Assembly: GCF_003148645.1 (NCBI RefSeq) | Contig: NZ_QGGP01000005.1 | Location: 120,751-184,750, forward strand | Origin: Xanthomarina spongicola | GTDB taxonomy: Bacteria; Bacteroidota; Bacteroidia; Flavobacteriales; Flavobacteriaceae | Length of the DNA: 64,000 nt | Reading direction: 5' to 3' | Shown: positions 18,663 through 28,030 of the stretch, in pieces | Numbering within the stretch: the first letter of the stretch is position 1 | How the letters are laid out: the number at the start of each line of letters is the position of its first letter | Made by a program: the position numbers and the translations under genes | Notes under the pieces: model-generated | What the model was told of the DNA's origin: nothing | Databases searched by the model: none | What the model saw: only the letters and a program-made list of their open reading frames with translations

Positions 18663-19370
18663 ATGTTACGACAATTTATAGGATTCATTTTAATACTTAA
18701 TATAACTGCTTGTGCAGAATTACAGGAGGTAGTTAATCAATTACCAGAAGGAACCACAAGCATAAGTAATACAGAAATTGCTGCAGGTTTGCGTGAAGCC
18801 CTTGATTATGGTATTGATAAGCAAGTTACTAAACTAACTCAAACAGATGGATTTTATAAAAATGATTTAGTTAAAATATTGCTTCCAGAAGAACTACAAA
18901 AAGTTGATAAAGCACTTCGTGATATTGGATTAGGAAGTCTTGCAGATGAAGGTTTAAAAGTGCTTAATAGAGCTGCAGAAGATGCTGTTGGCACTGCCAC
19001 ACCAATATTTGTAAACGCTGTAAAAGATATTACATTTAGTGATGCAAAAGGCATTTTACTTGGAGCTGATGATGCAGCTACTCGCTATTTAGCTGGTAAA
19101 ACGGAAAGTTCTTTATACTCTGAATTTCATCCGATAATAAATAGTTCTTTTCAGAAAGTTGGAGCAGACCAAATTTGGTCTAATTTAATTAACAAATACA
19201 ACTCCATTCCTTTTACTACAAATGTGAATCCAAATTTAACAGATTATGTTACTGAAGAGGCTCTTAAAGGTGTTTATAAAATGATTGCTGTTGAAGAAAA
19301 AGATATTAGAACCAAATATTCGTCCAGAACAACCAATTTGTTAAAACAAGTATTTGCTTTGCAAGATTAA
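18663..19370 (+). CDS. DUF4197 family lipoprotein
   Basis: 235-residue protein matching the DUF4197 family: an N-terminal signal with lipobox ITAC (Cys about 17), then a helical domain. Typical segments are SNTEIAAGLREALDYGID, LLPEELQKVDKALRDIGLG, KDITFSDAKGILLG, AATRYLAGKT and the C-terminal ALKGVYKMIAVEEKDIR. It is probably lipidated in the envelope. Its function is not established. It is a single gene with its own -7 box and a strong terminator at 19458-19482. Confidence 0.88.
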   Translation: MLRQFIGFILILNITACAELQEVVNQLPEGTTSISNTEIAAGLREALDYGIDKQVTKLTQTDGFYKNDLVKILLPEELQKVDKALRDIGLGSLADEGLKVLNRAAEDAVGTATPIFVNAVKDITFSDAKGILLGADDAATRYLAGKTESSLYSEFHPIINSSFQKVGADQIWSNLINKYNSIPFTTNVNPNLTDYVTEEALKGVYKMIAVEEKDIRTKYSSRTTNLLKQVFALQD

Positions 19371-19457
19371 AGAGCATTATGTTTTATACTCATTAAAAAA
19401 CAAAACACTTTTGTATCTCCAAAAAAGTATAAAATAAGTAAATTAATTCTTAATATT

Positions 19458-19482
19458 AAATCGATTATAGCTTAATCGATTT
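19458..19482 (+). terminator. Intrinsic terminator after the DUF4197 gene
   Basis: AAATCGATTA / TAATCGATTT with a five-base loop, followed by T8. Confidence 0.85.
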
Positions 19483-19561
19483 TTTTTTATTAACAAACTA
19501 ATGATTTAACTTGCTGAATTCTATTAATTTAGATATATTTATTATTCAAAAGGTATGAGTA

Positions 19562-19762
19562 ATGGAAAATTTATCTGAATTAAAAGCAAACCAAATCAGG
19601 TTACAACAACGCTACAAACAACTTATAGAACAGGCATATAACTTGCGACAAACAGATTGTGCTATGAGTGATATTTCAGAGTTTAGAGCTATTAAGCTTT
19701 TAAACAAACTGAACAGATTAAAATACTTAAGTAGAGAACCTGCAAAGCCATCTACTATTTAA
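19562..19762 (+). CDS. Small helical protein of unknown function
   Basis: 66-residue reading frame starting ATG, convergent with the BtuF-like gene and separated from the DUF4197 gene by a terminator. The sequence is rich in Gln, Leu, Lys and Arg (ENLSELKANQIRLQQRYK) and is probably one or two amphipathic helices or a short coiled coil. It has no signal peptide, and its single Cys is in QTDCAMS. I do not recognise a family. The composition looks like real coding sequence, not a shadow frame, and nothing is coded opposite it. Confidence 0.55.
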   Translation: MENLSELKANQIRLQQRYKQLIEQAYNLRQTDCAMSDISEFRAIKLLNKLNRLKYLSREPAKPSTI

Positions 19763-19764
19763 TT

Positions 19765-20556
19765 TTAGACTAATGTCTCTCGTAGTAATTTAAAATATTG
19801 AAAAGATTTGGTTAGTCTAGAACCATACCAAGAAAACAATTCTCCATCAACCAACAATATTTTTGCTTGTTGAAATTTTAATTTAAGAGCTTTAACATGT
19901 TCTTCTTTAAATGGAAACGGTTCTGTTGAAAGCATGATAACTTCTACTTGATTATCCATATCATTTTCTAAATCAATTTCAGGATATCTCTCTAAATTTT
20001 CAAAGTAATTATCAAATTTCCCTATTGACATTAATGCATTTATAAACGTATTATTTCCAGCAATCATCCAGGGATTTTTCCAAATAAAATAAACAGTTTT
20101 TAATTGAGGTTGATCTTTAATAAAAACTTGAAATTCTTGCTGTTCCTTTTTAATTTTTGAAATTATATTTTCAGCCTTATCTTTTACTAAAAACAGACTT
20201 CCATACATTTTAATTAATTCTAAACAATCTTCAATATTGTAAATGTCACTTAAATGAACTGGAGCTATGTTCTCTAACTCCTCAATCATAGCTTTTGTAT
20301 TTTCTTCTTTATTACACAAAATAATATCTGGATTAAGTGATATTATTTTATCTAAGTGAACTTGTTTTGTTCCACCAACTACTGTAACATTTGTGATAAG
20401 ATGATGAGGATGCACACAGAATTTTGTAATTCCAACAAGTAATGATTCTAAACCTAAATCGTAAAGCAATTCTGTTTGTGAAGGTACTAAAGAGACAATA
20501 CGTTTAGGAATATAATCTATCTGTATACTTCTATTTAGTTGGTCTACTATAGTCAT
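19765..20556 (-). CDS. BtuF-like helical-backbone metal/cobalamin receptor without signal peptide
   Basis: 263-residue protein of the periplasmic-binding-protein-like II family (BtuF/FepB type): DQLNRSIQIDYIPKRIVSLVPSQTELLYDLGL at the start, then LLVGITKFCVHP, a VGGTKQVHLDKIISLNPDIIL segment, and WMIAGNNTFINALMSIG in the second lobe. Such proteins normally bind B12, heme or siderophore and carry a signal peptide. None is visible here, and the binding domain begins within five residues of the start. It lies between two B12-dependent enzyme genes (icmF and nrdJ), so cobalamin is a reasonable guess, but ligand and location are uncertain. Confidence 0.78.
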   Translation of the reverse strand: MTIVDQLNRSIQIDYIPKRIVSLVPSQTELLYDLGLESLLVGITKFCVHPHHLITNVTVVGGTKQVHLDKIISLNPDIILCNKEENTKAMIEELENIAPVHLSDIYNIEDCLELIKMYGSLFLVKDKAENIISKIKKEQQEFQVFIKDQPQLKTVYFIWKNPWMIAGNNTFINALMSIGKFDNYFENLERYPEIDLENDMDNQVEVIMLSTEPFPFKEEHVKALKLKFQQAKILLVDGELFSWYGSRLTKSFQYFKLLRETLV

Positions 20557-20642
20557 TATGAAGAAAATTTATAATTAAAGAAAAAGATTGCCACATTTGG
20601 ACTGCGCTCAATACTGGCTTGTTATTATTCCTCGAAATGAAA

Positions 20643-21458
20643 TTACTTATCTAAAATAAATTCCATTTCCTGCTGAAGTTCTTTTGCTTCTCTTGCTGCT
20701 GCTTGCGCAAAATCTTCTTGATTAGACGCATAAATAATGCCTCTTGAAGAATTGATAAGTAAGCCCACATTTTTGTTCATTCCGTATTTACAGACATCTT
20801 GCAAATTTCCACCTTGTGCACCAACTCCTGGCACTAATAAAAAACTATCTGGCACAAACTTTCTAATGTCAGCAAAGTATTCTGCTTTGGTTGCTCCAAC
20901 AACATACATTAAGTTCTCTGAATTTTTCCAAGTTTTAGATGTTTCTAAAACCTGTTTGTATAATTCTTTTCCATCCACTTTTTTTGTCTGAAAATCGAAA
21001 GCACCTTCATTTGACGTTAAAGCCAACATAATAGTATGTTTATTCTCGAAAGCCAAAAAAGGCTCTACAGAATCCTTTCCCATATAAGGTGCGACAGTCA
21101 CACTATCAAAAGCCAAATCTTCGAAAAAAGCTTTTGCATACATGCTACTTGTGTTTCCAATATCTCCACGTTTGGCATCAGCTATGGTAAAGATTTCTGG
21201 ATGGGTTTCATTAAGATAGTTAATAGTTTTTTCTAAAGATTTCCATCCATTTATACCATAGGCTTCATAAAAAGCCGTATTTGGTTTATAAGCGATACAT
21301 AAGTGGTGTGTTGCATCTATTATGGCTTTATTAAATGAAAAAATTGGATCTTCTTCATTTAATAAGTGTTGTGGGATTTTATTTTTATCGACATCTAATC
21401 CAATACATAGAAAGGATTTCTTTTTTTTGATTTCTGAAATAAGTTGTAGTGTCGTCAT
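20643..21458 (-). CDS. pyrF: Orotidine 5'-phosphate decarboxylase (type 2)
   Basis: 271-residue cytoplasmic enzyme for the last step of UMP synthesis. The catalytic DAKRGDI motif (Asp94, Lys96, Asp99) is intact, preceded by FLCIGLDVD and followed by [11 protein letters not shown] and the phosphate-binding [11 protein letters not shown]. The longer form with [14 protein letters not shown] is the type 2 variant. It lies between prfA and the BtuF-like gene, each with its own gap. No clear promoter box was seen. Confidence 0.94.
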   Translation of the reverse strand: MTTLQLISEIKKKKSFLCIGLDVDKNKIPQHLLNEEDPIFSFNKAIIDATHHLCIAYKPNTAFYEAYGINGWKSLEKTINYLNETHPEIFTIADAKRGDIGNTSSMYAKAFFEDLAFDSVTVAPYMGKDSVEPFLAFENKHTIMLALTSNEGAFDFQTKKVDGKELYKQVLETSKTWKNSENLMYVVGATKAEYFADIRKFVPDSFLLVPGVGAQGGNLQDVCKYGMNKNVGLLINSSRGIIYASNQEDFAQAAAREAKELQQEMEFILDK

Positions 21459-21553
21459 ACTCTATTTGCCACAAATTCACGAACGTTTAACTAATTCTTA
21501 CTTAAACGAAATTCATTAAATAAAAATATTCGTGTATTAGTAGCTATTTTTTT

Positions 21554-22630
21554 TTAAATCACGTCAGTATTTGCTTTTAATTTCTCCGTATTTTCAGCTA
21601 ACTGAAGTTCGTCAATAATTCGTTGTATATCGCCATTTACAATATTACTTAAATCGTATAAAGTAAGTCCAATTCTATGATCTGTTACACGACCTTGAGG
21701 ATAGTTATACGTTCTAATTTTAGCACTTCTATCTCCAGAACTTACCATGGAACCACGTTTTTCGGCATCTTCAGCATTCTTCTTAGCCAATTCAATATCA
21801 TACAAACGTGAACGTAATACTTTAAAAGCTTTCTCTTTATTTTTATGTTGCGATTTTTGATCTTGACATTGGGCTACTAAACCTGTAGGAACGTGAGTTA
21901 AACGCACTGCAGAATAGGTTGTGTTTACCGATTGACCACCAGGACCAGACGAACAGAAAAAATCGATACGAACATCTTTAGGGTTAATCTCTACATCAAA
22001 TTCTTCAGCTTCTGGAAACACCATAACTGTTGCTGCACTTGTATGTACACGTCCTTGAGTCTCGGTTTGTGGTACACGTTGTACACGATGTACTCCTGCT
22101 TCAAATTTTAGAGTTCCATAAACATCTTCACCAGTGACTTCAAATTGAATTTCTTTAAAACCACCATTTGTTCCTTCACTATAATCTACAGTATCTACTT
22201 TCCATCCTCTGCTTTCGCAATATTTGGTGTACATTCTAAATAAATCTCCTGCAAAAATACTAGCTTCATCTCCACCAGTTCCTGCACGTAATTCTACCAC
22301 AGCATTTTTAGAGTCTTCAGGATCTTTAGGGATTAATAAAAATTTAATCTCATCTTCTAATTTTGGAATACCTTCTTTAGCTTCATCGTATTGCATTTTA
22401 GCCATATCTACCATTTCGGCATCGCTTCCATCTGCAATAATTTCTTCGGCTTCTTTAAGGTTTTCTGTAAGTTCTATATATTGCTCACGTTTATCCATTA
22501 ATAAACGTAAATCTTTATATTCTTTGTTTAATTCTACATAGCGTTTTTGATCTGTAATAATATCTGGTTGGATTATTAAATCGCTAACCTCATCAAAACG
22601 CTGCTTTACTATTTGTAATTTATCTAACAT
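21554..22630 (-). CDS. prfA: Peptide chain release factor 1
   Basis: 358-residue release factor for UAA/UAG stop codons. The catalytic GGQ is at 231-233 in [12 protein letters not shown]. The codon-recognition tripeptide, PAT in E. coli, is PQT here (187-189, in [10 protein letters not shown]). The first and last residues are kept, and RF1 rather than RF2 is supported by the surrounding RVHTSAATV. The N-terminal coiled domain and length are normal. A -7 box lies 22 bp upstream. Confidence 0.95.
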   Translation of the reverse strand: MLDKLQIVKQRFDEVSDLIIQPDIITDQKRYVELNKEYKDLRLLMDKREQYIELTENLKEAEEIIADGSDAEMVDMAKMQYDEAKEGIPKLEDEIKFLLIPKDPEDSKNAVVELRAGTGGDEASIFAGDLFRMYTKYCESRGWKVDTVDYSEGTNGGFKEIQFEVTGEDVYGTLKFEAGVHRVQRVPQTETQGRVHTSAATVMVFPEAEEFDVEINPKDVRIDFFCSSGPGGQSVNTTYSAVRLTHVPTGLVAQCQDQKSQHKNKEKAFKVLRSRLYDIELAKKNAEDAEKRGSMVSSGDRSAKIRTYNYPQGRVTDHRIGLTLYDLSNIVNGDIQRIIDELQLAENTEKLKANTDVI

Positions 22631-22651
22631 GTATCATTCTAAATTGTGTGT

Positions 22652-22659
22652 CAAAAATA
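22652..22659 (-). promoter_or_regulatory. -7 box for prfA
   Basis: TATTTTTG on the minus strand, an exact TAnnTTTG match, 22 bp before the prfA ATG. Confidence 0.45.
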
Positions 22660-22754
22660 CGATAATTTATGGATTTTAGAATTTTTTAGATTCTTCTATT
22701 TAAACCTAAATCAATTAACTAGAAATATTTTGTTAAAAAAGTCGTTTTCATACT

Positions 22755-23045
22755 ATGAAGCAGCATTTTGGAGCCATATTATTATTTTATAAGCCTTACG
22801 TTATTTGGTCGTTTATAATTAATATTGTGATTACTTTTGTGAATCCACAAATAATTCCTGCTATAATTACAAAACTTTTTTTAACCATTTTATTATGGTA
22901 TTTTCTAAACGAGTCTCATGCAAAACGGAAGCTTAATTTTTATAGAAATTTGGGCATTTCTTCTTTAAGACTTTTCTCTTCAATTTTTATAATTGATGTT
23001 TTACTAATGATAATTTATCTTTCTTTCATAAAAGTGTTTATATAA
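22755..23045 (+). CDS. Small integral membrane protein of unknown function
   Basis: 96-residue protein with about three hydrophobic segments (roughly 15-30, 33-50 and 70-95) and a short basic cytoplasmic-looking loop ESHAKRKLNFYRN. I do not recognise a family. It lies alone between divergent prfA and convergent nrdJ and ends at a shared terminator. The hydrophobic pattern and the lack of any gene opposite support it as real. Confidence 0.6.
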   Translation: MKQHFGAILLFYKPYVIWSFIINIVITFVNPQIIPAIITKLFLTILLWYFLNESHAKRKLNFYRNLGISSLRLFSSIFIIDVLLMIIYLSFIKVFI

Positions 23046-23049
23046 AAAA

Positions 23050-23073
23050 AGGGAAGCTGTTACCAACTTCCCT
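23050..23073. terminator. Bidirectional terminator between the small membrane gene and nrdJ
   Basis: AGGGAAG / CTTCCCT stem with a ten-base loop, an A-run on the left and TATT on the right. It sits between convergent genes. Confidence 0.7.
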
Positions 23074-23096
23074 ATTAAAATTAATTCTACAAAATA

Positions 23097-25655
23097 TTAT
23101 CCACACTTAGAAGAACCACAATCTTTACAAGTTAAACATCCTTCTTGGTATATTAAGTTTTCTGAACTACAATTAGTGCAGGATTGTCCTTTAGCTTTAG
23201 TTCCATCTTCCACATAACGTTTAAGTGCGCGAACCACTCCATTTTTCCATGTGTTAATAGATTCGCTATCTAATTGTAAACTATTAATTAAATCAACAAT
23301 TTTATCTATTGGCATACCATGACGTAACGTACTAGAAATTAATTTGGCATAGTTCCAGAATTCAGGATTAAATTTATGAGATAAGCCTTCTATTGTTGTT
23401 TTATAACCTCTTTTATTTTGATACTGAAAATCGTAACGCGAAGTTCCATCTTCATTTCTATTTTTAATAATCACTCCATTGTTTGCCCAACGTGGTATTA
23501 AGATACCATCTTCATCATCAGCTAAACCAGTAAATACTTCGTAAGGTTTTCCATCTATTAACCCAATAAATGCAATCCACTTTTCTTTATTATTCTGAAA
23601 ACGAACCACATCTGCTTCTAAAACCTGAGGACGTTTTGTTGGAAAAGCTGTTAATAATTCTTGTGTATCGTCTTCAGTTTTTTCTTCGTTAGAGATTAAG
23701 ACTCCAGAACGAGAACCGTCTCTATAAACTGTAACACCTTTACAACCTGCTTCCCAGGCTTCCAAGTATAGTTGCCCTACCAATTCTTCGGTAGCATCGT
23801 TTGGCAAATTGATTGTAACACTTATAGAATGATCCACCCATTTTTGAACAGCTCCTTGCATGCTTACTTTGCTCATCCAATCCACATCGTTAGAAGTGGC
23901 TTTGTAATAAGGCGATTTCTTAACCATAGCATCCAATTCTTTCTGGTCGTAATTATCTGAAACCTCAAAACCGTTTACTTCCATCCATTGTTTGAATCTA
24001 TGGTGAAAAACCACATACTCTTCCCAAGAATCTCCAACTTCATCCACAAAATCTACACGTACGTTTTTATCGTTTGGATTAACTTTTCTTCTACGTTTGT
24101 AAACAGGCATAAAAACAGGTTCTATTCCAGAAGATGTTTGCGTCATTAAACTAGTTGTTCCTGTTGGAGCAATTGTTAATAAAGCTATATTTCTTCTACC
24201 ATGTTCCAGCATTTCATAATACAACTTGTCGTCTGCTTCTTTTAAACGTTGGATAAATGGATTATTTTTTTCACGTTCTGAATCGAAAATTTCGAAAGCA
24301 CCTCTATCTTTTGCAGCATAAACAGATGCTCTATAAGCTTCAATACCTAATGTTTTATGAACTTTGACAGAAAAAGCATTTCCTTTTTTGCTTCCATATT
24401 TAATACCTAAAGCTGCCAACATATCTCCTTCTGCAGTTATGCCAATTCCTGTTCTACGTCCTTCTCCTGCTTTCTTTTGAATATTTAACCACAGATTTCT
24501 TTCGGTTGCTTTTACTTCATCAACTTCTGGATCTGCATCAATTTTAGCAATAATTGCGTCTATTTTTTCAAGCTCTAAATCAATAATATCGTCCATGATG
24601 CGTTGTGCTACATGAATGTGTTTTTTAAATAACTCGAAATTAAATGAGGCTTTGTCTGTAAAGGGATTTTCTACATAAGAAAACAAGTTCATTGCTAATA
24701 AACGACAAGAATCGTAAGGACAAAGTGGTATTTCGCCACAAGGGTTTGTTGAAACTGTTTTATAACCTAAATCTGCATAGCAATCTGGAACAGATTCGTT
24801 TATAATGGTATCCCAAAACAAGATTCCTGGTTCTGCCGATTTCCATGCATTATGAACAATTTTTTTCCAAATTTTATTGGCTTCAATAGTTTTTGAAAAC
24901 TTAGGGTTTTGACTGAATATTGGATATTTCTGAGTGTAAGTTGTATTTTCCTTTACAGCTTTCATGAACTGATCGTCAATTCTTACTGAGACATTTGCTC
25001 CAGTGACTTTACCTTGCTCTAATTTAGCATCAATAAAATCTTCTGAATCTGGATGATTGATAGAAACTGATAGCATCAATGCTCCACGACGACCATCTTG
25101 CGCTACTTCGCGAGTAGAATTAGAATAACGTTCCATAAATGGAACAATTCCTGTGGAAGTTAAAGCAGAATTCTTTACAGGAGATCCTTTAGGACGAATG
25201 TGAGACAAATCGTGACCAACACCTCCACGACGTTTCATAAGTTGCACCTGCTCTTGGTCTATTTTCATGATACCTCCATAGGAATCTGAATCACCATCGT
25301 TACCAATTACAAAACAGTTTGAAAGCGATGCAATTTGATATGGGTTACCAATTCCAGCCATCGGACTTCCTTGAGGTACGATATATTTAAAATCTTTGAT
25401 TAGGTCGAAAATTTCTTTTTCAGATAATGGATTTGGATATCGCGATTCTACTCTTGCAATTTCTTTTGCAATACGTGAATGCATATCGTTTGGTGTTAAC
25501 TCGTATAAATTGCCTTCAGAATCTTTTAAAGCATATTTATTTATCCATACGCGAGCAGCTAAATCGTCGCCTTTAAAATATTTTACAGAAGCTTCAAAGG
25601 CTTCATCTTGAGTGTAAGTAGGAGGAAGTACTTTTGGTTGGGTTTGTATTGACAT
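23097..25655 (-). CDS. nrdJ: Adenosylcobalamin-dependent (class II) ribonucleotide reductase
   Basis: 852-residue reductase making deoxyribonucleotides with a B12-derived radical. The core shows ASLSNCFV (Cys114), KRRGGVGHDLSHIRPKG, the catalytic NPCGEIPL (Cys306, Glu308) and the substrate loop APTGTTSLM. A C-terminal CTNC...CLTCKDCGSSKCG segment gives the zinc ribbon and redox cysteines. No second subunit is needed. Oxygen-independent DNA precursor synthesis is implied, given B12. The 180-bp upstream region is rich in TTTACAA-type dyads that may bind a regulator. Convergent with a small membrane protein gene. Confidence 0.94.
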   Translation of the reverse strand: MSIQTQPKVLPPTYTQDEAFEASVKYFKGDDLAARVWINKYALKDSEGNLYELTPNDMHSRIAKEIARVESRYPNPLSEKEIFDLIKDFKYIVPQGSPMAGIGNPYQIASLSNCFVIGNDGDSDSYGGIMKIDQEQVQLMKRRGGVGHDLSHIRPKGSPVKNSALTSTGIVPFMERYSNSTREVAQDGRRGALMLSVSINHPDSEDFIDAKLEQGKVTGANVSVRIDDQFMKAVKENTTYTQKYPIFSQNPKFSKTIEANKIWKKIVHNAWKSAEPGILFWDTIINESVPDCYADLGYKTVSTNPCGEIPLCPYDSCRLLAMNLFSYVENPFTDKASFNFELFKKHIHVAQRIMDDIIDLELEKIDAIIAKIDADPEVDEVKATERNLWLNIQKKAGEGRRTGIGITAEGDMLAALGIKYGSKKGNAFSVKVHKTLGIEAYRASVYAAKDRGAFEIFDSEREKNNPFIQRLKEADDKLYYEMLEHGRRNIALLTIAPTGTTSLMTQTSSGIEPVFMPVYKRRRKVNPNDKNVRVDFVDEVGDSWEEYVVFHHRFKQWMEVNGFEVSDNYDQKELDAMVKKSPYYKATSNDVDWMSKVSMQGAVQKWVDHSISVTINLPNDATEELVGQLYLEAWEAGCKGVTVYRDGSRSGVLISNEEKTEDDTQELLTAFPTKRPQVLEADVVRFQNNKEKWIAFIGLIDGKPYEVFTGLADDEDGILIPRWANNGVIIKNRNEDGTSRYDFQYQNKRGYKTTIEGLSHKFNPEFWNYAKLISSTLRHGMPIDKIVDLINSLQLDSESINTWKNGVVRALKRYVEDGTKAKGQSCTNCSSENLIYQEGCLTCKDCGSSKCG

Positions 25656-25690
25656 GTCTTAGGATTAATTTAAAAAATTTTACATTCTAT

Positions 25691-25756
25691 TTTACAATTG
25701 TAAATAACGTAAAAATTTTAAACTTGTAACATGATAAAAATCATAAAGTTTACAAG
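25691..25756. promoter_or_regulatory. Cluster of TTTACAA/TTGTAAA dyads upstream of nrdJ
   Basis: A perfect 14-bp palindrome TTTACAATTGTAAA (25691-25704) is followed by CTTGTAA (25723-25729) and TTACAAG (25750-25756), which enclose a nested ATGAT-aaaa-ATCAT hairpin (25731-25744). The half-site TTTACAA recurs four times within 66 bp, 36-101 bp before the nrdJ start. The operator role is inferred; the repeats do not match the NrdR box known from other phyla. Confidence 0.4.
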
Positions 25757-25835
25757 AAAAAATCGTAAATATCTGTTTTTTAGACTTTTAAAAATTTATT
25801 AACAATAAAAAGTTAACAAATATTTTATTTTTTTT

Positions 25836-26789
25836 TTAAAAGTCAACAACTACACCTAAACCTAGTATTTGCTTCCATTGTACCTTAGCTCCTTCATATT
25901 CATATGTATTTTCAACATCTGTTTCTGCAATTGTTTTTACATCATTATCATACTTAAGATGTGATCCAAAATTAGCTTTTATAAAACTATTTATTTTAAA
26001 ATCGAAATTTATTTGCCAATCAACATCAATATTTCCAAAATCGTTTAAATAATCTGTATAAAAACTTACATAATTAAAAAGCATCACATTTTCGAAAATT
26101 TGAGCTTCAAAAGTACTTGTTAAAAGAATTCCCACTTCATTTCTAACTCGCTCACCTTTTTCCACAATATTCCCTTCTTCATCGTAAACAGCAGGAGTTA
26201 CTCCAAATGAGCCAGCATTTGCTAATTCATCATCTAAAACAAACGTAGTTTTCAATGTTAATGGAGAAAAATAAATTGAGAACCGATCTATATTTTTTCC
26301 ATATTCCATACCTCCTCCTATAAATAAATATCCAGGAGCCATGAATTTTGACAACACATTAGTTTCATCTGGATAATTATAACCTTCAGTAAATTGGGTT
26401 TTAAAATTAAACCTAGAAGAAAAATACCAATTAGTAAGTTCATCTTTTCTAAAACCTAAAGTAGAACTGATATCAATAATATCATCTGTTTTTCTTAAAC
26501 CCTTACCCTCTTGTTTATTAACACCATAACGTGATATTAAAACATTATTCCAGATAAGATATTTATAACGATACTTTAAAATACTTTCGAAATTAAATAA
26601 TGCCGAAATGGAATTACTTCCACCTGCATTCCAATTAACAAAGGCAACTTCGCTTAAAAGAAGACTTGCCGTGTTTTTCTGGGTCCACTTTGGAATATTA
26701 ATATTTTCTGTCTTAAAATATAAAGAGTCTGGTTGTGCAATTACAAATTGAAAACTAATAAAAGATATAATGAATATAATTTTCTTCAT
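25836..26789 (-). CDS. DUF3078 outer-membrane beta-barrel-like protein
   Basis: 317-residue secreted protein with a cleavable signal peptide (about 1-18, ending FQFVIAQ). The DUF3078 pattern follows: WTQKNTASLLLSEVAFVNWNAGG, then alternating aromatic strands to a C-terminal QILGLGVVVDF. The last residue is Phe, as in many outer-membrane barrels. It lies 22 bp downstream of purM on the same strand and is probably cotranscribed with it. The function of the family is unknown. Confidence 0.85.
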   Translation of the reverse strand: MKKIIFIISFISFQFVIAQPDSLYFKTENINIPKWTQKNTASLLLSEVAFVNWNAGGSNSISALFNFESILKYRYKYLIWNNVLISRYGVNKQEGKGLRKTDDIIDISSTLGFRKDELTNWYFSSRFNFKTQFTEGYNYPDETNVLSKFMAPGYLFIGGGMEYGKNIDRFSIYFSPLTLKTTFVLDDELANAGSFGVTPAVYDEEGNIVEKGERVRNEVGILLTSTFEAQIFENVMLFNYVSFYTDYLNDFGNIDVDWQINFDFKINSFIKANFGSHLKYDNDVKTIAETDVENTYEYEGAKVQWKQILGLGVVVDF

Positions 26790-26811
26790 TAAACCGAAAT
26801 TTAAAAAATAA

Positions 26812-27990
26812 CTAATAAATAAACTCTCCGAATTCGCTTGAGATGGTTAATTGTTTCTCTTTTGAAGCTTCAACTCTACCAATTATTTTAGCATCTACAT
26901 GAAAAGATTTAGAGATAGTAATAATGTCTTGAGCGACTTCTGGAGACACATATAACTCCATTCTATGACCACAATTAAACACTTGATACATTTCCTTCCA
27001 GTCTGTCTTAGATTGCTCTTGAATAAGTTTAAACAATGGAGGCACTGAGAACATATTATCTTTTATAATATGAAGATTATCTATAAAATGAAGTATTTTG
27101 GTTTGAGCTCCACCACTACAATGGATCATTCCATGAATGGTATTGCTATTGTATTTTGATAATATCTTTTTAATAATTGGTGCATAAGTTCTGGTAGGAG
27201 ATAACACCAATTTACCAGCATCTAAAGGAGCATTTTCAACCGAATCTGTAAGTTTCATTTGACCAGAATACACCAATTCTTCAGGAACTGAATCATCAAA
27301 ACTTTCAGGATATTTATCAGCTAAGTATTTATGAAACACATCGTGTCTTGCAGAAGTTAACCCATTAGAACCCATTCCACCATTATACTCTTTTTCATAA
27401 GATGCTTGTCCAAATGATTCTAATCCAACAATAACATCTCCAGCTTGTATATTAGCATTATCAATAACTTCACTACGTTTTATTCTAGCTGTAACCGTAG
27501 AATCTACAATAATGGTACGAACTAAATCGCCAACGTCGGCAGTTTCACCACCTGTTGAGTGAATAGTTACACCATACGATTTAAGGTCTGAAATAAGCTC
27601 TTCTGTTCCATTAATAATAGCAGCAATAACCTCACCAGGAATTAGATTTTTATTTCTACCGATTGTTGAAGACAGCATAATATTATCTGTAGCACCAACG
27701 CAAAGTAAATCGTCAATATTCATAATTAGAGCATCTTGAGCTATGCCTTTCCAAACTGAAAGATCTCCTGTTTCTTTCCAGTACATATAAGCTAACGCAC
27801 TTTTTGTACCTGCTCCATCTGCATGCATAACCAAACAATAATCTAAATTATTTGATAAATAATCTGGCACTATTTTACAAAAGGCTTTAGGAAAAAGCCC
27901 TTTATCGATATCTTTTATGGCATTATGAACATCTTCTTTTGAAGCTGAAACTCCTCTTTGGGAATACCTTTTGCTTATTTCTTCACTCAT
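26812..27990 (-). CDS. purM: Phosphoribosylformylglycinamidine cyclo-ligase (AIR synthase)
   Basis: 392-residue ATP-dependent enzyme of purine synthesis, closing the imidazole ring of AIR. Features are YSQRGVSASKEDV at the start, MHADGAGTKSALAY, the dimer-interface MNIDDLLCVGA, STGGETADVGD and VIVGLESFGQASYE, with the C-domain motif MIHCSGGAQTK. It is about 45 residues longer than the E. coli protein, like other Bacteroidota forms. It is followed by the DUF3078 gene. A -7 box is 18 bp upstream. Confidence 0.92.
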   Translation of the reverse strand: MSEEISKRYSQRGVSASKEDVHNAIKDIDKGLFPKAFCKIVPDYLSNNLDYCLVMHADGAGTKSALAYMYWKETGDLSVWKGIAQDALIMNIDDLLCVGATDNIMLSSTIGRNKNLIPGEVIAAIINGTEELISDLKSYGVTIHSTGGETADVGDLVRTIIVDSTVTARIKRSEVIDNANIQAGDVIVGLESFGQASYEKEYNGGMGSNGLTSARHDVFHKYLADKYPESFDDSVPEELVYSGQMKLTDSVENAPLDAGKLVLSPTRTYAPIIKKILSKYNSNTIHGMIHCSGGAQTKILHFIDNLHIIKDNMFSVPPLFKLIQEQSKTDWKEMYQVFNCGHRMELYVSPEVAQDIITISKSFHVDAKIIGRVEASKEKQLTISSEFGEFIY

Positions 27991-28007
27991 GAAATTGAAT
28001 TGAAATG

Positions 28008-28015
28008 CAAAAGTA
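28008..28015 (-). promoter_or_regulatory. -7 box for purM
   Basis: TACTTTTG on the minus strand, an exact TAnnTTTG match, 18 bp before the purM ATG. Confidence 0.5.
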
Positions 28016-28030
28016 AGAATTGTAATTTAC

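Noticed and set aside
25656-25835. Possible cobalamin riboswitch ahead of nrdJ
   Set aside because: The region is too AT-rich and too short, and lacks a B12-box-like GCCACTG; only TTTACAA dyads are present.
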